Shown here: in pieces, positions 41,770 through 50,380 of the stretch
How positions within the stretch are numbered: position 1 is the stretch's first letter
Layout of the letters: the number at the start of each line of letters is the position of its first letter
Origin: JAGIBJ01 sp032119795
GTDB lineage: Bacteria; Actinomycetota; Thermoleophilia; Solirubrobacterales; Solirubrobacteraceae
Reading direction: 5' to 3'
Length of the DNA: 64,000 nt
Assembly: GCA_032119795.1 (NCBI GenBank)
Contig: JAUMFO010000001.1
Coordinates: 57,987-121,986 of the forward strand
Position numbers and translations under genes: made by a program
Notes under the pieces: generated by a model
The model's input: only the letters and a program-made list of their open reading frames with translations
What the model was told of the DNA's origin: nothing
Database searches by the model: none

Positions 41770-42465
41770 CTACTCCGGAACGAACAGCGGCTCGTTGTCC
41801 GGCACGATCTTGCCGTAGTAGTGGAGCATCGCTGCGCCGTAGCTCTTGGTCACGAGAAGGTTCACGCTCCCGCCGATCGCGGCTCCAACCCCGAACGGAA
41901 GCATTCGGCCCAAGGCCACACCGCCGCGCCGAGTGCCGTACTTGGTAAAGACCGTTGCCCCGAGCTTCTGATTCAGCTTGCGAAGCGCCGCTCCGCTCAC
42001 CCGCTTGTTGAACTGGCCGACCGCGACCTTCGTTCCGACACGCTTCCCCGCTTCCCTGGCGGGCACCACGGCCCCAGCCTGAAGTCCGGCAATGATCAGG
42101 AGTTCCTCCCGACGGTCCTCGTGGAAGACATCGTGACCGTAGATCCCGGCGATGGTCAGCTGCATGCTTGTCACGTTGCGCATCAAGATCCCGAACTCGC
42201 CAGTGGTGACCGCGACGTTGGCCCCGAGCTGAACTGCGGTGCCAAACCCCGGAACCGCGGCGGGGAGCCCGGCAACCACGCCGATCCCCGTGCATCGCGC
42301 GATCACGCCATTAACCACTTGCCGCGCGAGAACCTCCGGCGCGGCATCCGGATTGCGTTCACGCATCCGCGTCACCCGAGCGTCCACGACTCCTGGGTCC
42401 GGGAGCACCTTCGCTGCTTCGAGGAACTCCATCAGCCCCTGCGGGCGCAACATGGGCGTCGACAT
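41770..42465 (-). CDS. EcsC-family protein
   Basis: A 231-residue protein. IARCTGIGVVAGLPAAVPGFGTAVQLGANVAVTTGEFGILMRNVTSMQLTIAGIYGHDV, REELLIIAGLQAGAVVPA, LNQKLGATVFTKYGTRRGGVALGRMLPFGVGAAIGGSVNLLVTKSYGAAML match the EcsC-like family: amphipathic/hydrophobic glycine-rich helices that probably associate with membranes, and the final GAAIGGSVN-L-TK-YG-AA signature. The function of EcsC proteins is not settled. The N-terminus (LMEFLEAAKVLPDPGVVDARVTRMRERNPDA) is soluble. ATG at 42465; GTG one codon upstream also possible. Confidence 0.78.
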   Translation of the reverse strand: MSTPMLRPQGLMEFLEAAKVLPDPGVVDARVTRMRERNPDAAPEVLARQVVNGVIARCTGIGVVAGLPAAVPGFGTAVQLGANVAVTTGEFGILMRNVTSMQLTIAGIYGHDVFHEDRREELLIIAGLQAGAVVPAREAGKRVGTKVAVGQFNKRVSGAALRKLNQKLGATVFTKYGTRRGGVALGRMLPFGVGAAIGGSVNLLVTKSYGAAMLHYYGKIVPDNEPLFVPE

Positions 42466-42718
42466 CACGGCCAGCTAACCGGATTGAGCAGCGGCCGGTC
42501 AAGCACGATCAAACATTCGACGGATCCTCGTCAAGTTGTTCCGTGCCCGCCGGACCCTGCTACCTGAGGGCTCGAACCTGCAACTCAAGTGATGGCCAGC
42601 GCGCCGTTGGTCACCTTTTCCGCCAGCCAGGCTGTCGGAGCTGCACCGGGCCCACAATTTGCCCGGCCTCGCGGCATAGAGGGCGATCTGAAGGCTTCAT
42701 CTGCCCGCAATCTCGTCA

Positions 42719-43339
42719 TCACTGGCTCTCGCAGGCGACCCCGTCTCCGTTGGCGTCGTGGTCCATGTCTGATCCCGGCACGACCGTGAACGAGTGACCA
42801 ATCTCGGCGCAAGTCATCCCTGCGTAGTTGGCGGTCGGCGTCGCTGGGGGCGTCGCCGCCGCAGCCGCGGCGGCCTGCTGGCGCTTCAGCGCCGCTGCTC
42901 GGGCCGCCTCGCTTTTCGCCTTCGCCTTCGCTCGGTTCTGTGACTTTCTCCGGGCGACGTAGCGGTCGTGACGGGCTCTGGCCCGGGCCTTCGCGCGGTT
43001 CGCCGACCGTCGCGCGGCGGAGGCCTCTCGCTCTTTGGTCGCCTTCACCGTCGACGCGAGCACGACGGCCGCCGGCGTCGTGCTGGGCGTCGTCGCGGTG
43101 GTCGACGCGAGCGTCTCCGCTGCGACGGGCCTCGAGGGCGTGCCGGACTCGGTCGGTACGTCTTGGGTGGCACCGCCGATCCCTGCGACGACAAACGCGG
43201 CAACGCCCGCTGCGATGACGCGATACCGAGTGTTCTCCGGTCGCCGGTTGCCGGTGGCTTTGGACCAGAGCCACGCGGCAAGCAGCCAGAGCAGGTAGAC
43301 GAACAGGGCAAAGAACGCCAAAGCTAGGACCGTCTGCAT
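42719..43339 (-). CDS. Membrane protein with C-terminal Excalibur calcium-binding domain
   Basis: A 206-residue protein. Two transmembrane segments lie near the N-terminus (LALAFFALFVYLLWLLAAWLW and VIAAGVAAFVVAGIGG). A Thr/Ala-rich linker is followed by a long Ala/Arg/Lys coiled-coil-like stretch (ERE through LKRQQ). The C-terminal Excalibur motif is TCAEIGHSFTVVPGSDMDHDANGDGVACE, with the DxDxDG calcium loop and the two Cys. Such domains are extracellular in firmicutes and actinobacteria, often attached to nucleases or wall proteins. No nuclease domain is present. Start ATG at 43339, where the first helix begins. Confidence 0.85.
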   Translation of the reverse strand: MQTVLALAFFALFVYLLWLLAAWLWSKATGNRRPENTRYRVIAAGVAAFVVAGIGGATQDVPTESGTPSRPVAAETLASTTATTPSTTPAAVVLASTVKATKEREASAARRSANRAKARARARHDRYVARRKSQNRAKAKAKSEAARAAALKRQQAAAAAAATPPATPTANYAGMTCAEIGHSFTVVPGSDMDHDANGDGVACESQ

Positions 43340-43498
43340 CCCGCAGGATGCATCACCTGGCCCTGCCGCCACCCGCTAAATCGTCGCAGCCGCAGCGCGG
43401 ACCGCTCGGGTCGGCGACCCGAGGAAGGCGCGAGAGACCGGCCCTCACGCGAGCCATGCAGGCCCAAACACGCGAAGCGGCTTATCGGGCGACCAGCG

Positions 43499-44500
43499 TC
43501 AGCCGGGCACGTCGCCGAGGTCGTGGCGGGTGCCCGGGATGCGACCGACGATGACTGGCGTGCCAGCCGGGATGGTTCCGCGCAGCAGGGACGGGAGTTC
43601 GCCGTCGCCGGCGCCGTCGCTCGTTCCGGCGACGACAAAGATGAGCTTGTCGCCTTGGAACTGCGTCTGCACGAGCCGCTCGCCGTTGCCGCGTGCCCAG
43701 TCGGAGGCGACGCGCGTCGCGCCGCTGCGCCAGCTCTCGAGTTGGACGGTGCGGTAGGTGGTGGCCGCCAGCGCCCCGACGACGACAACACCGACGGTGC
43801 CGATGATCGCGTAGACGGGGCGGCGCCGGAAGGCCTCGTCCGGCTGCCGCGGCCGGAGCACGCCAAGCCCGCTGTACAGCGCGACGCCGACCACAACCAT
43901 CGCCAACACGTTCGTGAGGAACAGGATCAACGCGCCGAGGGCTCCACCCCAGTCGCCAGCCTCAGCCATCACGCCGACCACCGCCAGCGGCGGAACCAAA
44001 GAGATCGAGATCGCCACGCCGGGCAGAATGTCTGCGATGTCGCGACGAGCGACCGCGAAGGCTCCCGCGAGCCCGGTGGCGGCGGCCGCGACGAGATCGA
44101 CGAGCGTCGGCGACACTCGCCCCGTGATCTGGGAGTTGTCTGCAAGCGGCTTGAGTTCGGGCAGCAGGAGCGCAAGCAGGGCACCGAGCGCAACAACGAC
44201 GACGGCCGCGCCCACGACGATCGCTGCGGAGAGCCCAAGCGGCCGCGGCTCCCCTCCAGAGATCGCCACCCCGACGCCCTGGATCGGCACCGCCAACGGC
44301 GCAACGATCATGGCGCCGATCACCGTGGCCGTCGAGTCGCTGAGGATCCCGGCCGTTGCGATCACGGTCGAGATCAACAGCAGCAGCCAAAACCGGCTCT
44401 GCTTCGCGCCGACATCGCCGGTAAAGAGGTAGACGGCATCGCGGATCTCTTGCGGAGTGCGCGTCTCTCCACCGAGATGCTCACTGATGCCCTTGCCCAT
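43499..44500 (-). CDS. DUF389-family membrane protein
   Basis: A 333-residue integral membrane protein. DUF389 signatures: YLFTGDVGAKQSRFWLLLLISTVIATAGILSDSTATVIGAMIVAPLAVPIQGVGVAI, TLVDLVAAAATGLAGAFAVARRDIADILPGVAISISLVPPLAVVG, and LGALILFLTNVLAMVVVGVALY. About seven transmembrane helices are visible. The C-terminal about 90 residues are soluble and end with GTPVIVGRIPGTRHDLGDV. The family is widespread with no settled biochemical function. ATG at 44500 supported by AAGGTGG upstream. Divergent from the sigma-factor gene. Confidence 0.9.
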   Translation of the reverse strand: MGKGISEHLGGETRTPQEIRDAVYLFTGDVGAKQSRFWLLLLISTVIATAGILSDSTATVIGAMIVAPLAVPIQGVGVAISGGEPRPLGLSAAIVVGAAVVVVALGALLALLLPELKPLADNSQITGRVSPTLVDLVAAAATGLAGAFAVARRDIADILPGVAISISLVPPLAVVGVMAEAGDWGGALGALILFLTNVLAMVVVGVALYSGLGVLRPRQPDEAFRRRPVYAIIGTVGVVVVGALAATTYRTVQLESWRSGATRVASDWARGNGERLVQTQFQGDKLIFVVAGTSDGAGDGELPSLLRGTIPAGTPVIVGRIPGTRHDLGDVPG

Positions 44501-44553
44501 GCCCCACCTTGTATCGACCAGTGCGGACGAGCTGCCGCTCATTCCACCCCACC

Positions 44554-44579
44554 TGTCACAGAATCCCGCTAGCCGCGAC
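44554..44579 (+). promoter_or_regulatory. Possible ECF-type promoter for the sigma-factor operon
   Basis: TGTCACA at 44554-44560 followed 15 bp later by CGAC at 44576-44579, close to an ECF-type -35/-10 (TGTCACA/CGTC). It lies 11 bp before the sigma-factor ATG, as autoregulated ECF genes often show. A single instance only. Confidence 0.25.
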
Positions 44580-44590
44580 TGTGCTGCCTG

Positions 44591-45130
44591 ATGGCCCGAG
44601 GAATCGATACCGAAGCGCTCTACGAGCGCCATAGCGACGCGCTCCTGCGCTTCTTTGCCAGGCGCACCGCAGACACGGAGATCGCCCTTGATCTGTGGGC
44701 CGAGACGTTTGCTCAGGTCGTCGGCAGCGCGCGACGCTTTCGGGGCTCAACGGCCGATGACGAAGCGGCGTGGCTCTATGCGATCGCCCGCAATCAGCTC
44801 GCGAGCTACCTGCGCAAGGGCTACGCCGAGCAACGGATGGTGCGCAAGCTCGGCATTGAGCGCCCGCCCGTCGACGACGCCCTCCGGGCAGAGGTCGACC
44901 GCCGCGCTGGTTTGGCTGGCATGCGTGAAGAACTCGCCGCCGCCCTCGCGACGCTCACCGACGAGACCAGGCAAGCGGTCACGCTGCGGGTCGTCGAAGA
45001 GCTCCCGTACTCGCAGGTCGCCCAGCACCTCGCGATCACCGAGGTCGCGGCCCGAGCGCGCGTGTCCCGCGGACTGCAAAGCCTCGCCCAGATCCTTGAC
45101 CCTGAACTCGCCAACGAGGTGACGGCATGA
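44591..45130 (+). CDS. ECF-type RNA polymerase sigma factor
   Basis: A 179-residue sigma-70 family factor with regions 2 and 4 only. Region 2: LYERHSDALLRFFARRTADTEIALDLWAETFAQVVGSARRF, DDEAAWLYAIARNQLASYLRKGY. Region 4: ELAAALATLTDETRQAVTLRVVEELPYSQVAQHLAITEVAARARVSRGLQSLAQIL, containing the HTH. It should direct transcription of a small regulon in response to an envelope or stress signal. The partner gene overlaps it by 4 bp (ATGA) and encodes a membrane protein, the usual arrangement for ECF factors and their regulators. Confidence 0.93.
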   Translation: MARGIDTEALYERHSDALLRFFARRTADTEIALDLWAETFAQVVGSARRFRGSTADDEAAWLYAIARNQLASYLRKGYAEQRMVRKLGIERPPVDDALRAEVDRRAGLAGMREELAAALATLTDETRQAVTLRVVEELPYSQVAQHLAITEVAARARVSRGLQSLAQILDPELANEVTA

Positions 45131-46191
45131 GCGCCAACGACCCCTACGAGCAGCACCGCGCCGCATTCGCTGCCGAGCTGCGCCGCGTGACCCCCAAAGT
45201 GAGGACCCGCCGGCGGCGCGCCCTCGCGCTCGGCGGCGCCTCCGTCGCGCTCGCTTGCGCGGTGACGGCGTTTGTGGTCCTGGCACCCACCACGGATTCG
45301 CGCCTCAACGTCCTCGGCGAAGCGCAAGCCGCCATCACGGCGAGTCCCGACTCGATCCTGCACTTCGCGATGACCTACGAGTCGACCTACCCCCTGTCTG
45401 ACGCCGATCGGACCACGACAAAGGAGTGCCCGACCCAGCCGCCTGAGCTGTGGCGAGCCACGACCGACGGCCCCCCGCGTTACCGGCTGCGACTCCCGAT
45501 GAACCCGTGCATCGTCAACGAGAACGCCGGCCGGATCATCACCGGCGCCCTCGAGATCGCCTACGCCGACCGCACCGAGAAGTTCTACGCCGAAAACGAC
45601 GGGTTCATGCTCGTGACGACCGACCTGCCGGCCGAAGCCGACGAACAGCTGCCGTTCATCATGCCCGGCGGCGCCCGGATGACCAGCGGCGACCCGAAGG
45701 ACCCCGTCGGGCGGATCCGGGAGCTGCTGGCCGAAGGCAAACTGACCGACGCCGGCGAGATCCAAGGGCCGCGAGGACGAACACTGCGCCGGCTCGTCGG
45801 CCACTACACGGAGCTCCGGGGAGACCCGAAGGCTCCGAAGCCCTGGCCGGTCGACGTGGACTACCGCGTCGACGCCGAGACGTTCGCCCCCGTCACGCTC
45901 GCCGTCACCTCGAAAATGTCGGTCCCCAAGGACCCCGACCGGGCCCTCGGCCCGACCGTCCACCGTCGAATCACCGATACGGCGCGGTTCTCCACCTACG
46001 AGACGATCCCGCTCACGAAGGAGAACGAGCACCTGCTCACGATCACGCCAAAGCCCGGGACCGACGTCATCACCGCCCGCGACCGCCCTGCCACCTCGGC
46101 GCAAAAGCCCTCGGCAACCGAGCGCGCTCGTGCGAAGAAGATTCTCGACGCCCAGGTCAACGCGGGCATCCGCAAGCGCACCGACTGGTGA
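45127..46191 (+). CDS. Membrane-anchored partner of the ECF sigma factor (CU044_5270-like)
   Basis: A 354-residue protein: a short cytoplasmic part (1-33, basic RTRRRRALA before the membrane), one transmembrane helix (GGASVALACAVTAFVVLAP, about 36-54), and a large external domain with beta-rich segments (ILHFAMTYESTYPL, ELWRATTDGPPRYRLRL, GALEIAYADRTEKFYAEND). Many actinobacterial ECF sigma genes carry such partners, named CU044_5270-type proteins. The cytoplasmic part is too short for a classical anti-sigma zinc domain and has no HxxxCxxC, so it may be a sensor or unconventional anti-sigma factor. Translation is coupled to the sigma gene. Confidence 0.75.
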   Translation: MSANDPYEQHRAAFAAELRRVTPKVRTRRRRALALGGASVALACAVTAFVVLAPTTDSRLNVLGEAQAAITASPDSILHFAMTYESTYPLSDADRTTTKECPTQPPELWRATTDGPPRYRLRLPMNPCIVNENAGRIITGALEIAYADRTEKFYAENDGFMLVTTDLPAEADEQLPFIMPGGARMTSGDPKDPVGRIRELLAEGKLTDAGEIQGPRGRTLRRLVGHYTELRGDPKAPKPWPVDVDYRVDAETFAPVTLAVTSKMSVPKDPDRALGPTVHRRITDTARFSTYETIPLTKENEHLLTITPKPGTDVITARDRPATSAQKPSATERARAKKILDAQVNAGIRKRTDW

Positions 46192-46231
46192 TCGGGTTGC
46201 GGCGCGGCCCACCCCGCGCCGCAACCCGATC
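46190..46231. terminator. Bidirectional 18-bp-stem terminator
   Basis: A perfect 18-bp inverted repeat (46190-46207 and 46214-46231) with loop CCCACC. The left arm begins inside the TGA of the sigma-partner gene, and the right arm lies 12 bp from the stop of the convergent secreted-protein gene. No T-tract. Confidence 0.8.
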
Positions 46232-46242
46232 CGGCACCCCCG

Positions 46243-47739
46243 CTACGACCTCCGCGTCAGCGTCAGCGCGATGGTGTTGCCGTCGCCGGCCGTCAGTGGT
46301 GAGACGACGCCGTTCAGCACGCCGCAGCCGTTGAGGTCGCTGATCTTGTAGGTGCCAGTCAACGAACCGCCGCCGGCGAGCGTGAAGCCGGCCTCCGTCG
46401 ACTGCAGGTTGATGTCGGAGAGCTGCCTGGTCTGGCAGCTGTTGCCGCCCGCGAGCGGAATCGCCCCGAACAGCTTGATCTCCTTGACCTTGATCCGCAC
46501 CTTCGACGCCGTCTTCAGGACGTCATCGGCAAACAAGCCGGTGGTCTTGCCAGACGGCACGAAGCCGATCTTTGCCGTCACCGGCAGGAAGCCAGCGGTC
46601 ACGAGTCGCCCGGTGGTGTCATTGAGCTGGAGATCCGCCGTAAACGCGACGCCGGAGATCGGCTGCACCTGGATCGCTCCCTTGAGCGGCAAGGTGCCCT
46701 TGGTGAGCGTCTTGATCTGCGTCGAACCGGCAAGCGCGTAGCCCAGCAGCGGCTCGCCAGTCTGGCCCGCATCGGTGGTCACGTTCACGACGAGGGACTC
46801 AGACGGCTGGTTGTTGCCCACGCCAACCACGGAGAATGCGTACGCGGTCTCAGGCGAGAGGCCGTTGATCACGACGTCGGTCTGGGTGGCGGGCACTTCG
46901 ACCGTCTTGTCGCCATACGTGATGCGGTAGCTCGTCGCGGGCGACGCGCAACGCGGCGTCGGCGACGCCGTCCAGCGCAGATGCACCGACGTCGAGGTGA
47001 TGTCGGCATCGGAGATCGGCGCCGAGCCCGGCTTCCCCGGCGGCAGGATCACCGGCAGGCACGTCAGCTGCACGGCGACGTCGGCGAGCTTGACGCCGGC
47101 GACGGCCGGCTCAAACCGGCAAGGCAGATCGGTGGTCTCCGGGAGACCATCGCTGTCGGCAAATGGTTGGCCGTCGACGTCGGTCGTCGGAGTGCGGAAC
47201 CACTGCGAGTCGCCGAGCTCGTCGATCGGCGTCATCCGCAGATTCGGCCCGAACCCAACGACCTCGATCGTCGCGATTCCGGCCCCGGTCGTGTCGATTG
47301 CCGGCAGCGTGCCCGTGCCCACGATGCTGTGGGTGGCGTAGCCGAGCGTCCCATTGGTGGGCACGGTGTACTCCCCGACCTGCGCCGAGATGGTGTTCGT
47401 CTCACTGCTGCCGTCGGGGAGCGTCACCTTCACTCGCAAGCGGATCACGCCGGTGGCGCGGTAGCCAGGCGTCATCACCGGCAGTCCCACTCCCCCGCCT
47501 TCCCTGGGAAATGCCAACTCGACGCGAACTGGCGTCGCCGGAATCGTGCCTTCAACCTCAGTCGGCAGCGCCGCGTCGACGGAAAGGTTCGCCGAAGCCG
47601 TCCCGACGATCGGGTACTTGCATTTTGCGGCCGCTTGCAGACTCGCCGCATTCGCTGCACCGGCACTCAGGCCGATGGAAGCCGCAACGGCAACGCAGGA
47701 CACCGCGCCACGGCGCAGCGTTTGGGACAAGTAGGACAC
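46243..47739 (-). CDS. Secreted protein with fibronectin type III domain
   Basis: A 498-residue exported protein. The signal peptide is at 1-33 (RRGAVSCVAVAASIGLSAGAANA). Next comes a beta domain starting AASLQAAAKCKYPIVGTASANLSVDAALPTEVE, which recalls DUF6801-type domains of actinobacterial surface proteins (C-x-YP-x-G near the N-terminus). A fibronectin type III domain is seen at about 270-350 (SDADITSTSVHLRWTASPTPRCASPATSYRITYG, INGLSPETAYAFSVVGVGNN). A C-terminal beta domain follows (LKGAIQVQPISGVAFTADLQLNDTTG), ending GDGNTIALTLTRRS. The start is GTG at 47739, fixed by GGAGG 4-5 bp upstream. Probably a surface or matrix protein. Confidence 0.82.
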   Translation of the reverse strand: MSYLSQTLRRGAVSCVAVAASIGLSAGAANAASLQAAAKCKYPIVGTASANLSVDAALPTEVEGTIPATPVRVELAFPREGGGVGLPVMTPGYRATGVIRLRVKVTLPDGSSETNTISAQVGEYTVPTNGTLGYATHSIVGTGTLPAIDTTGAGIATIEVVGFGPNLRMTPIDELGDSQWFRTPTTDVDGQPFADSDGLPETTDLPCRFEPAVAGVKLADVAVQLTCLPVILPPGKPGSAPISDADITSTSVHLRWTASPTPRCASPATSYRITYGDKTVEVPATQTDVVINGLSPETAYAFSVVGVGNNQPSESLVVNVTTDAGQTGEPLLGYALAGSTQIKTLTKGTLPLKGAIQVQPISGVAFTADLQLNDTTGRLVTAGFLPVTAKIGFVPSGKTTGLFADDVLKTASKVRIKVKEIKLFGAIPLAGGNSCQTRQLSDINLQSTEAGFTLAGGGSLTGTYKISDLNGCGVLNGVVSPLTAGDGNTIALTLTRRS

Positions 47740-47965
47740 GAAACCTCCAACTCCCGGGCAGGAGTTTGGGACAAGGATGGGACAATGCTGCCAACCGATA
47801 ATGGTTGGAAAACTGACCGTAGCGCAGGAGTGCCGTGGATGTGAACTTTCGTGCCAAGCAACGGCCGCGCCGGCACCGCAGACAAGACTTGCGTACCGCC
47901 GAGTATCCGGATACCGTGCAGTACGCGACCGTCGCTCGGTCGCTCGACCACCCTCCGGAGACGAC

Positions 47966-49315
47966 ATGTCTGCAGCCACCGCCACGACCGTCCCTGGCCC
48001 GCGCACGCCGCGCGGGATCCAGGCCCTCGGGTTCTTTGCCCGCACCACGCCGTACTTCGCCAAGCAACAGGCCCGCTACGGCGACGTCTTTCGCGTGCAC
48101 ATCGCCGACGAGAAGCCGTGGGTGGTGCTCACGCAGCCCGAGCACGTCAAACAGGTCTTCACCGGCGACCCAGCGGTCTTCCACGCCGGCAGCGCCAACA
48201 GCGTGCTGCTTCCACTCCTGGGAGACAGCTCCGTCCTGCTGCTCGACGGCAAGGACCACCTGCGCCAGCGCAAGCTGCTGCTTCCCGCCTTCCATGGCGA
48301 GCGAATGGCTCGCTACGGCCACATCATGCGCGAGGCCGCCGAGCGCGAGGTCGCGACGTGGCCAATCGGCGAAGAGCTTCAACTCGCACCGCGCATGCAG
48401 GACGTGACCCTCGAGGTGATCATGCGCGCGGTCTTCGGGCTGGAGGAGGGCGCCGAACTCGACCACGTGCGCGACCTGCTTCTCACGCTGCTCGACAAAG
48501 TCATGCAGCCGTCGACCTTCGTCGCCCTCGGCGCGCTCGGCCCCCACCGCTTCCGCGAGCTGGGCTGGGTGAAGAAGATGCTCGCCCCGGCCGACGCCGC
48601 CCTCTTCGCGGAGTTCGCCAAGCGCCGCCAGGCCGACGACCTCGCCGAGCGCGAGGACATCCTCTCAATCCTCATGCTCGCGCGCGACGAAGACGGCCAG
48701 CCGCTCACCGACCACGAACTCCGTGACGAGCTGATGACGCTGCTCGTCGCCGGCCACGAGACGACCGCCACGTCGCTGAGCTGGGCGATCGAGCGGCTGA
48801 TCCGCCACCCAGACAAGCTCGCCCGCCTGCAGGCCGAACTCGACGAGGGCAAAGACGAGTACCTCGAAGCTGTGATCCGCGAGACGCTCCGCCTGCGGCC
48901 CGTGCTGCCAGTCGTTGTGCGTGATCTGCAGGCCGACGTCGAGATCGGCGGCTTCGCCCTGCCGGCCGGCACGCGAATCGCTTGCAGCATCTCGCTGATG
49001 CACATCAACCCCGAGATCTACCCCAATCCGCACGCGTTCGAGCCCGAGCGCTTCCTGGACTCCAAGCCGGGCACCTACACGTGGATTCCGTTTGGCGGCG
49101 GCATCCGGCGGTGCCTCGGGGCCAGCTTCGCGCTCTACGAGATGAAGCAGGTCCTCCCCGCCGTGATCCAGCAGCTGAGTCTGGAGCCCGTCAACCCAAC
49201 GTCTGAGCGCGTCGCACGCCGACTCATCACGCTCACGCCGGGCAACCGGACGCTCGTGCGCATCGCCGGGCGTCGCCAGCCTGCCGCTGCGCCGCTCGCC
49301 ACAATGGCGGCATGA
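47966..49315 (+). CDS. Cytochrome P450
   Basis: A 449-residue P450 monooxygenase. I-helix oxygen-binding motif LLVAGHETTATSLSWA (about residue 262), K-helix ETLRLRP (ExxR), PERF segment (EPERFLD), and the heme-binding loop FGGGIRRCLGASFALYEM with the thiolate Cys at about 383. The layout (PRGIQALGFFARTTPYFAKQQARYGDVFRV start) resembles soluble class I P450s of the CYP110/CYP1xx actinobacterial groups. No ferredoxin or reductase gene is nearby. The ATG at 47966 has GGAG 5 bp upstream. It is coupled by a 4-bp overlap to a TetR regulator that probably controls it. Confidence 0.95.
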   Translation: MSAATATTVPGPRTPRGIQALGFFARTTPYFAKQQARYGDVFRVHIADEKPWVVLTQPEHVKQVFTGDPAVFHAGSANSVLLPLLGDSSVLLLDGKDHLRQRKLLLPAFHGERMARYGHIMREAAEREVATWPIGEELQLAPRMQDVTLEVIMRAVFGLEEGAELDHVRDLLLTLLDKVMQPSTFVALGALGPHRFRELGWVKKMLAPADAALFAEFAKRRQADDLAEREDILSILMLARDEDGQPLTDHELRDELMTLLVAGHETTATSLSWAIERLIRHPDKLARLQAELDEGKDEYLEAVIRETLRLRPVLPVVVRDLQADVEIGGFALPAGTRIACSISLMHINPEIYPNPHAFEPERFLDSKPGTYTWIPFGGGIRRCLGASFALYEMKQVLPAVIQQLSLEPVNPTSERVARRLITLTPGNRTLVRIAGRRQPAAAPLATMAA

Positions 49316-49935
49316 GCGCCACCCCCCGCCTCACGCGCAAGGAGCAGCAGGCCGCCACCCGCGAGGCCCTGCTCGAATCGGCGACGCGCGTCCTTGCCGA
49401 AAAGGGACTGCAGCGCGCCTCGATCGACGACATCGCCGGCGATGCTGGCTTCACGAAGGGCGCGTTCTACGCGAACTTCAAGAGCAAGGAAGAACTCTTC
49501 CTCGTGATGCTCGATCTGCACTTTGCCGAGCGCCTCGACGCCATCGAGCAGCTCACGTCAAATCACGACGCGATTACCGATCAGGCCGAGCAGGTCGGCC
49601 TCGACTTCCTCGCAGCGCTGCGCGGCGACGAGGAGTGGTGCCGGCTCTTCTTGGAGTTCTCCACCCACGCCACGCGCCACGAGGAGTTCCGCGAGCAGCT
49701 AATGGCCCGCAGGGACGCGCTGAGAAGCGGCGTGGCCGACATCCTGGCCCGGCGCGCAGCCGAGGCCGGCATCACCCCAACGATCCCGCCGGATCTCGTC
49801 TCGCGGATGACGTTTGCGATGGCCCACGGCGTCGCGCTGGAGCAGCTGCTCGACGAGAGCACACCTGACGAACTATTCGGAACGATGCTCCGGATGTTTT
49901 TTCTGGGCCTCTCCACGGACGCCCAGAACGCCTGA
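49312..49935 (+). CDS. TetR-family transcriptional regulator
   Basis: A 207-residue repressor. The N-terminal HTH reads RLTRKEQQAATREALLESATRVLAEKGLQRASIDDIAGDAGFTKGAFYANFKSKEELFLVML, with the FTKGAFYANFKSKEEL recognition-helix signature. The C-terminal ligand-binding part is helical and not assignable (ADILARRAAEAGI, SRMTFAMAHGVALEQLLDE). It overlaps the P450 gene by 4 bp and so is co-expressed; it most likely represses the P450 operon and responds to the P450 substrate. Confidence 0.93.
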   Translation: MSATPRLTRKEQQAATREALLESATRVLAEKGLQRASIDDIAGDAGFTKGAFYANFKSKEELFLVMLDLHFAERLDAIEQLTSNHDAITDQAEQVGLDFLAALRGDEEWCRLFLEFSTHATRHEEFREQLMARRDALRSGVADILARRAAEAGITPTIPPDLVSRMTFAMAHGVALEQLLDESTPDELFGTMLRMFFLGLSTDAQNA

Positions 49936-50115
49936 AACGCTCGCCTTCCAGGCCGATCCGTCCAGCACCCAGATGGACGTCGTTCACACCGGACAGGGGT
50001 CCGACGTCACAGACCGATACTCTTTGGGCAAGGGTCGAGCGTTTACCTTGGCTGCATCCGGGAGCCCGTTGCCCTTTTTCCCGAGCAGCCAGACCCTAAG
50101 AGGAAGACGAATACC
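49936..50115 (+). promoter_or_regulatory. Promoter and leader of the cold-shock gene
   Basis: 180 bp between the TetR gene and the cold-shock ATG. AGAGGAAG ends about 10 bp before the ATG and serves as ribosome-binding site. TTGGGC followed by TTTACC (50041-50049 region) may be promoter elements. Cold-shock genes often have long structured leaders; GCATCCGGGAGCCCGTTGCC may fold, but nothing decisive is visible. Confidence 0.4.
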
Positions 50116-50322
50116 ATGGCTACAGGAACCGTTAAGTGGTTCAGCGACGACAAGGGCTATGGCTTCATTGCCCCCGACGACCAGGGCAAGGACCTGTTCG
50201 TTCACCACAGCGCGCTCGAGGGCGACGGCTTTAAGACGCTCGAAGAGGGCGCAAAGGTCTCCTACGAGACCGAGGCCGGCCCGAAGGGCCCCTCGGCCAC
50301 GCAGGTCAAGGTCCTTCACTAA
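50116..50322 (+). CDS. Cold-shock protein (CspA family)
   Basis: A 68-residue single OB-fold RNA/ssDNA chaperone. RNP1 KGYGFIAPDD and RNP2 DLFVHHSAL are present, with the N-terminal TGTVKWFSDDKG and the final SATQVKVL. Length is typical of bacterial Csp. It melts mRNA structure during cold or growth transitions. It has its own leader and a strong terminator, so it is monocistronic. Confidence 0.97.
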   Translation: MATGTVKWFSDDKGYGFIAPDDQGKDLFVHHSALEGDGFKTLEEGAKVSYETEAGPKGPSATQVKVLH

Positions 50323-50335
50323 GACAACCGACGCC

Positions 50336-50375
50336 GGTCGGCGGGCGCATCTCTCGAGATCGCGCCCGACCGACC
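50336..50375. terminator. Bidirectional terminator after the cold-shock gene
   Basis: GGTCGG at 50336-50341 pairs with CCGACC at 50370-50375. CGGGCGC (50342-50348) pairs with GCGCCCG (50362-50368), and ATCT with AGAT, leaving a CTCG loop and two single-base bulges. It lies 14 bp past the cold-shock stop and 6 bp before the stop of the convergent aminotransferase gene. Confidence 0.75.
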
Positions 50376-50380
50376 ACCGG

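Noticed and set aside
46190..46231. A seventh copy of the GCAACC/GGTTGC element
   Set aside because: The hexamers occur in the opposite order within a larger 18-bp stem between gene ends, so it is a terminator and not part of that family.
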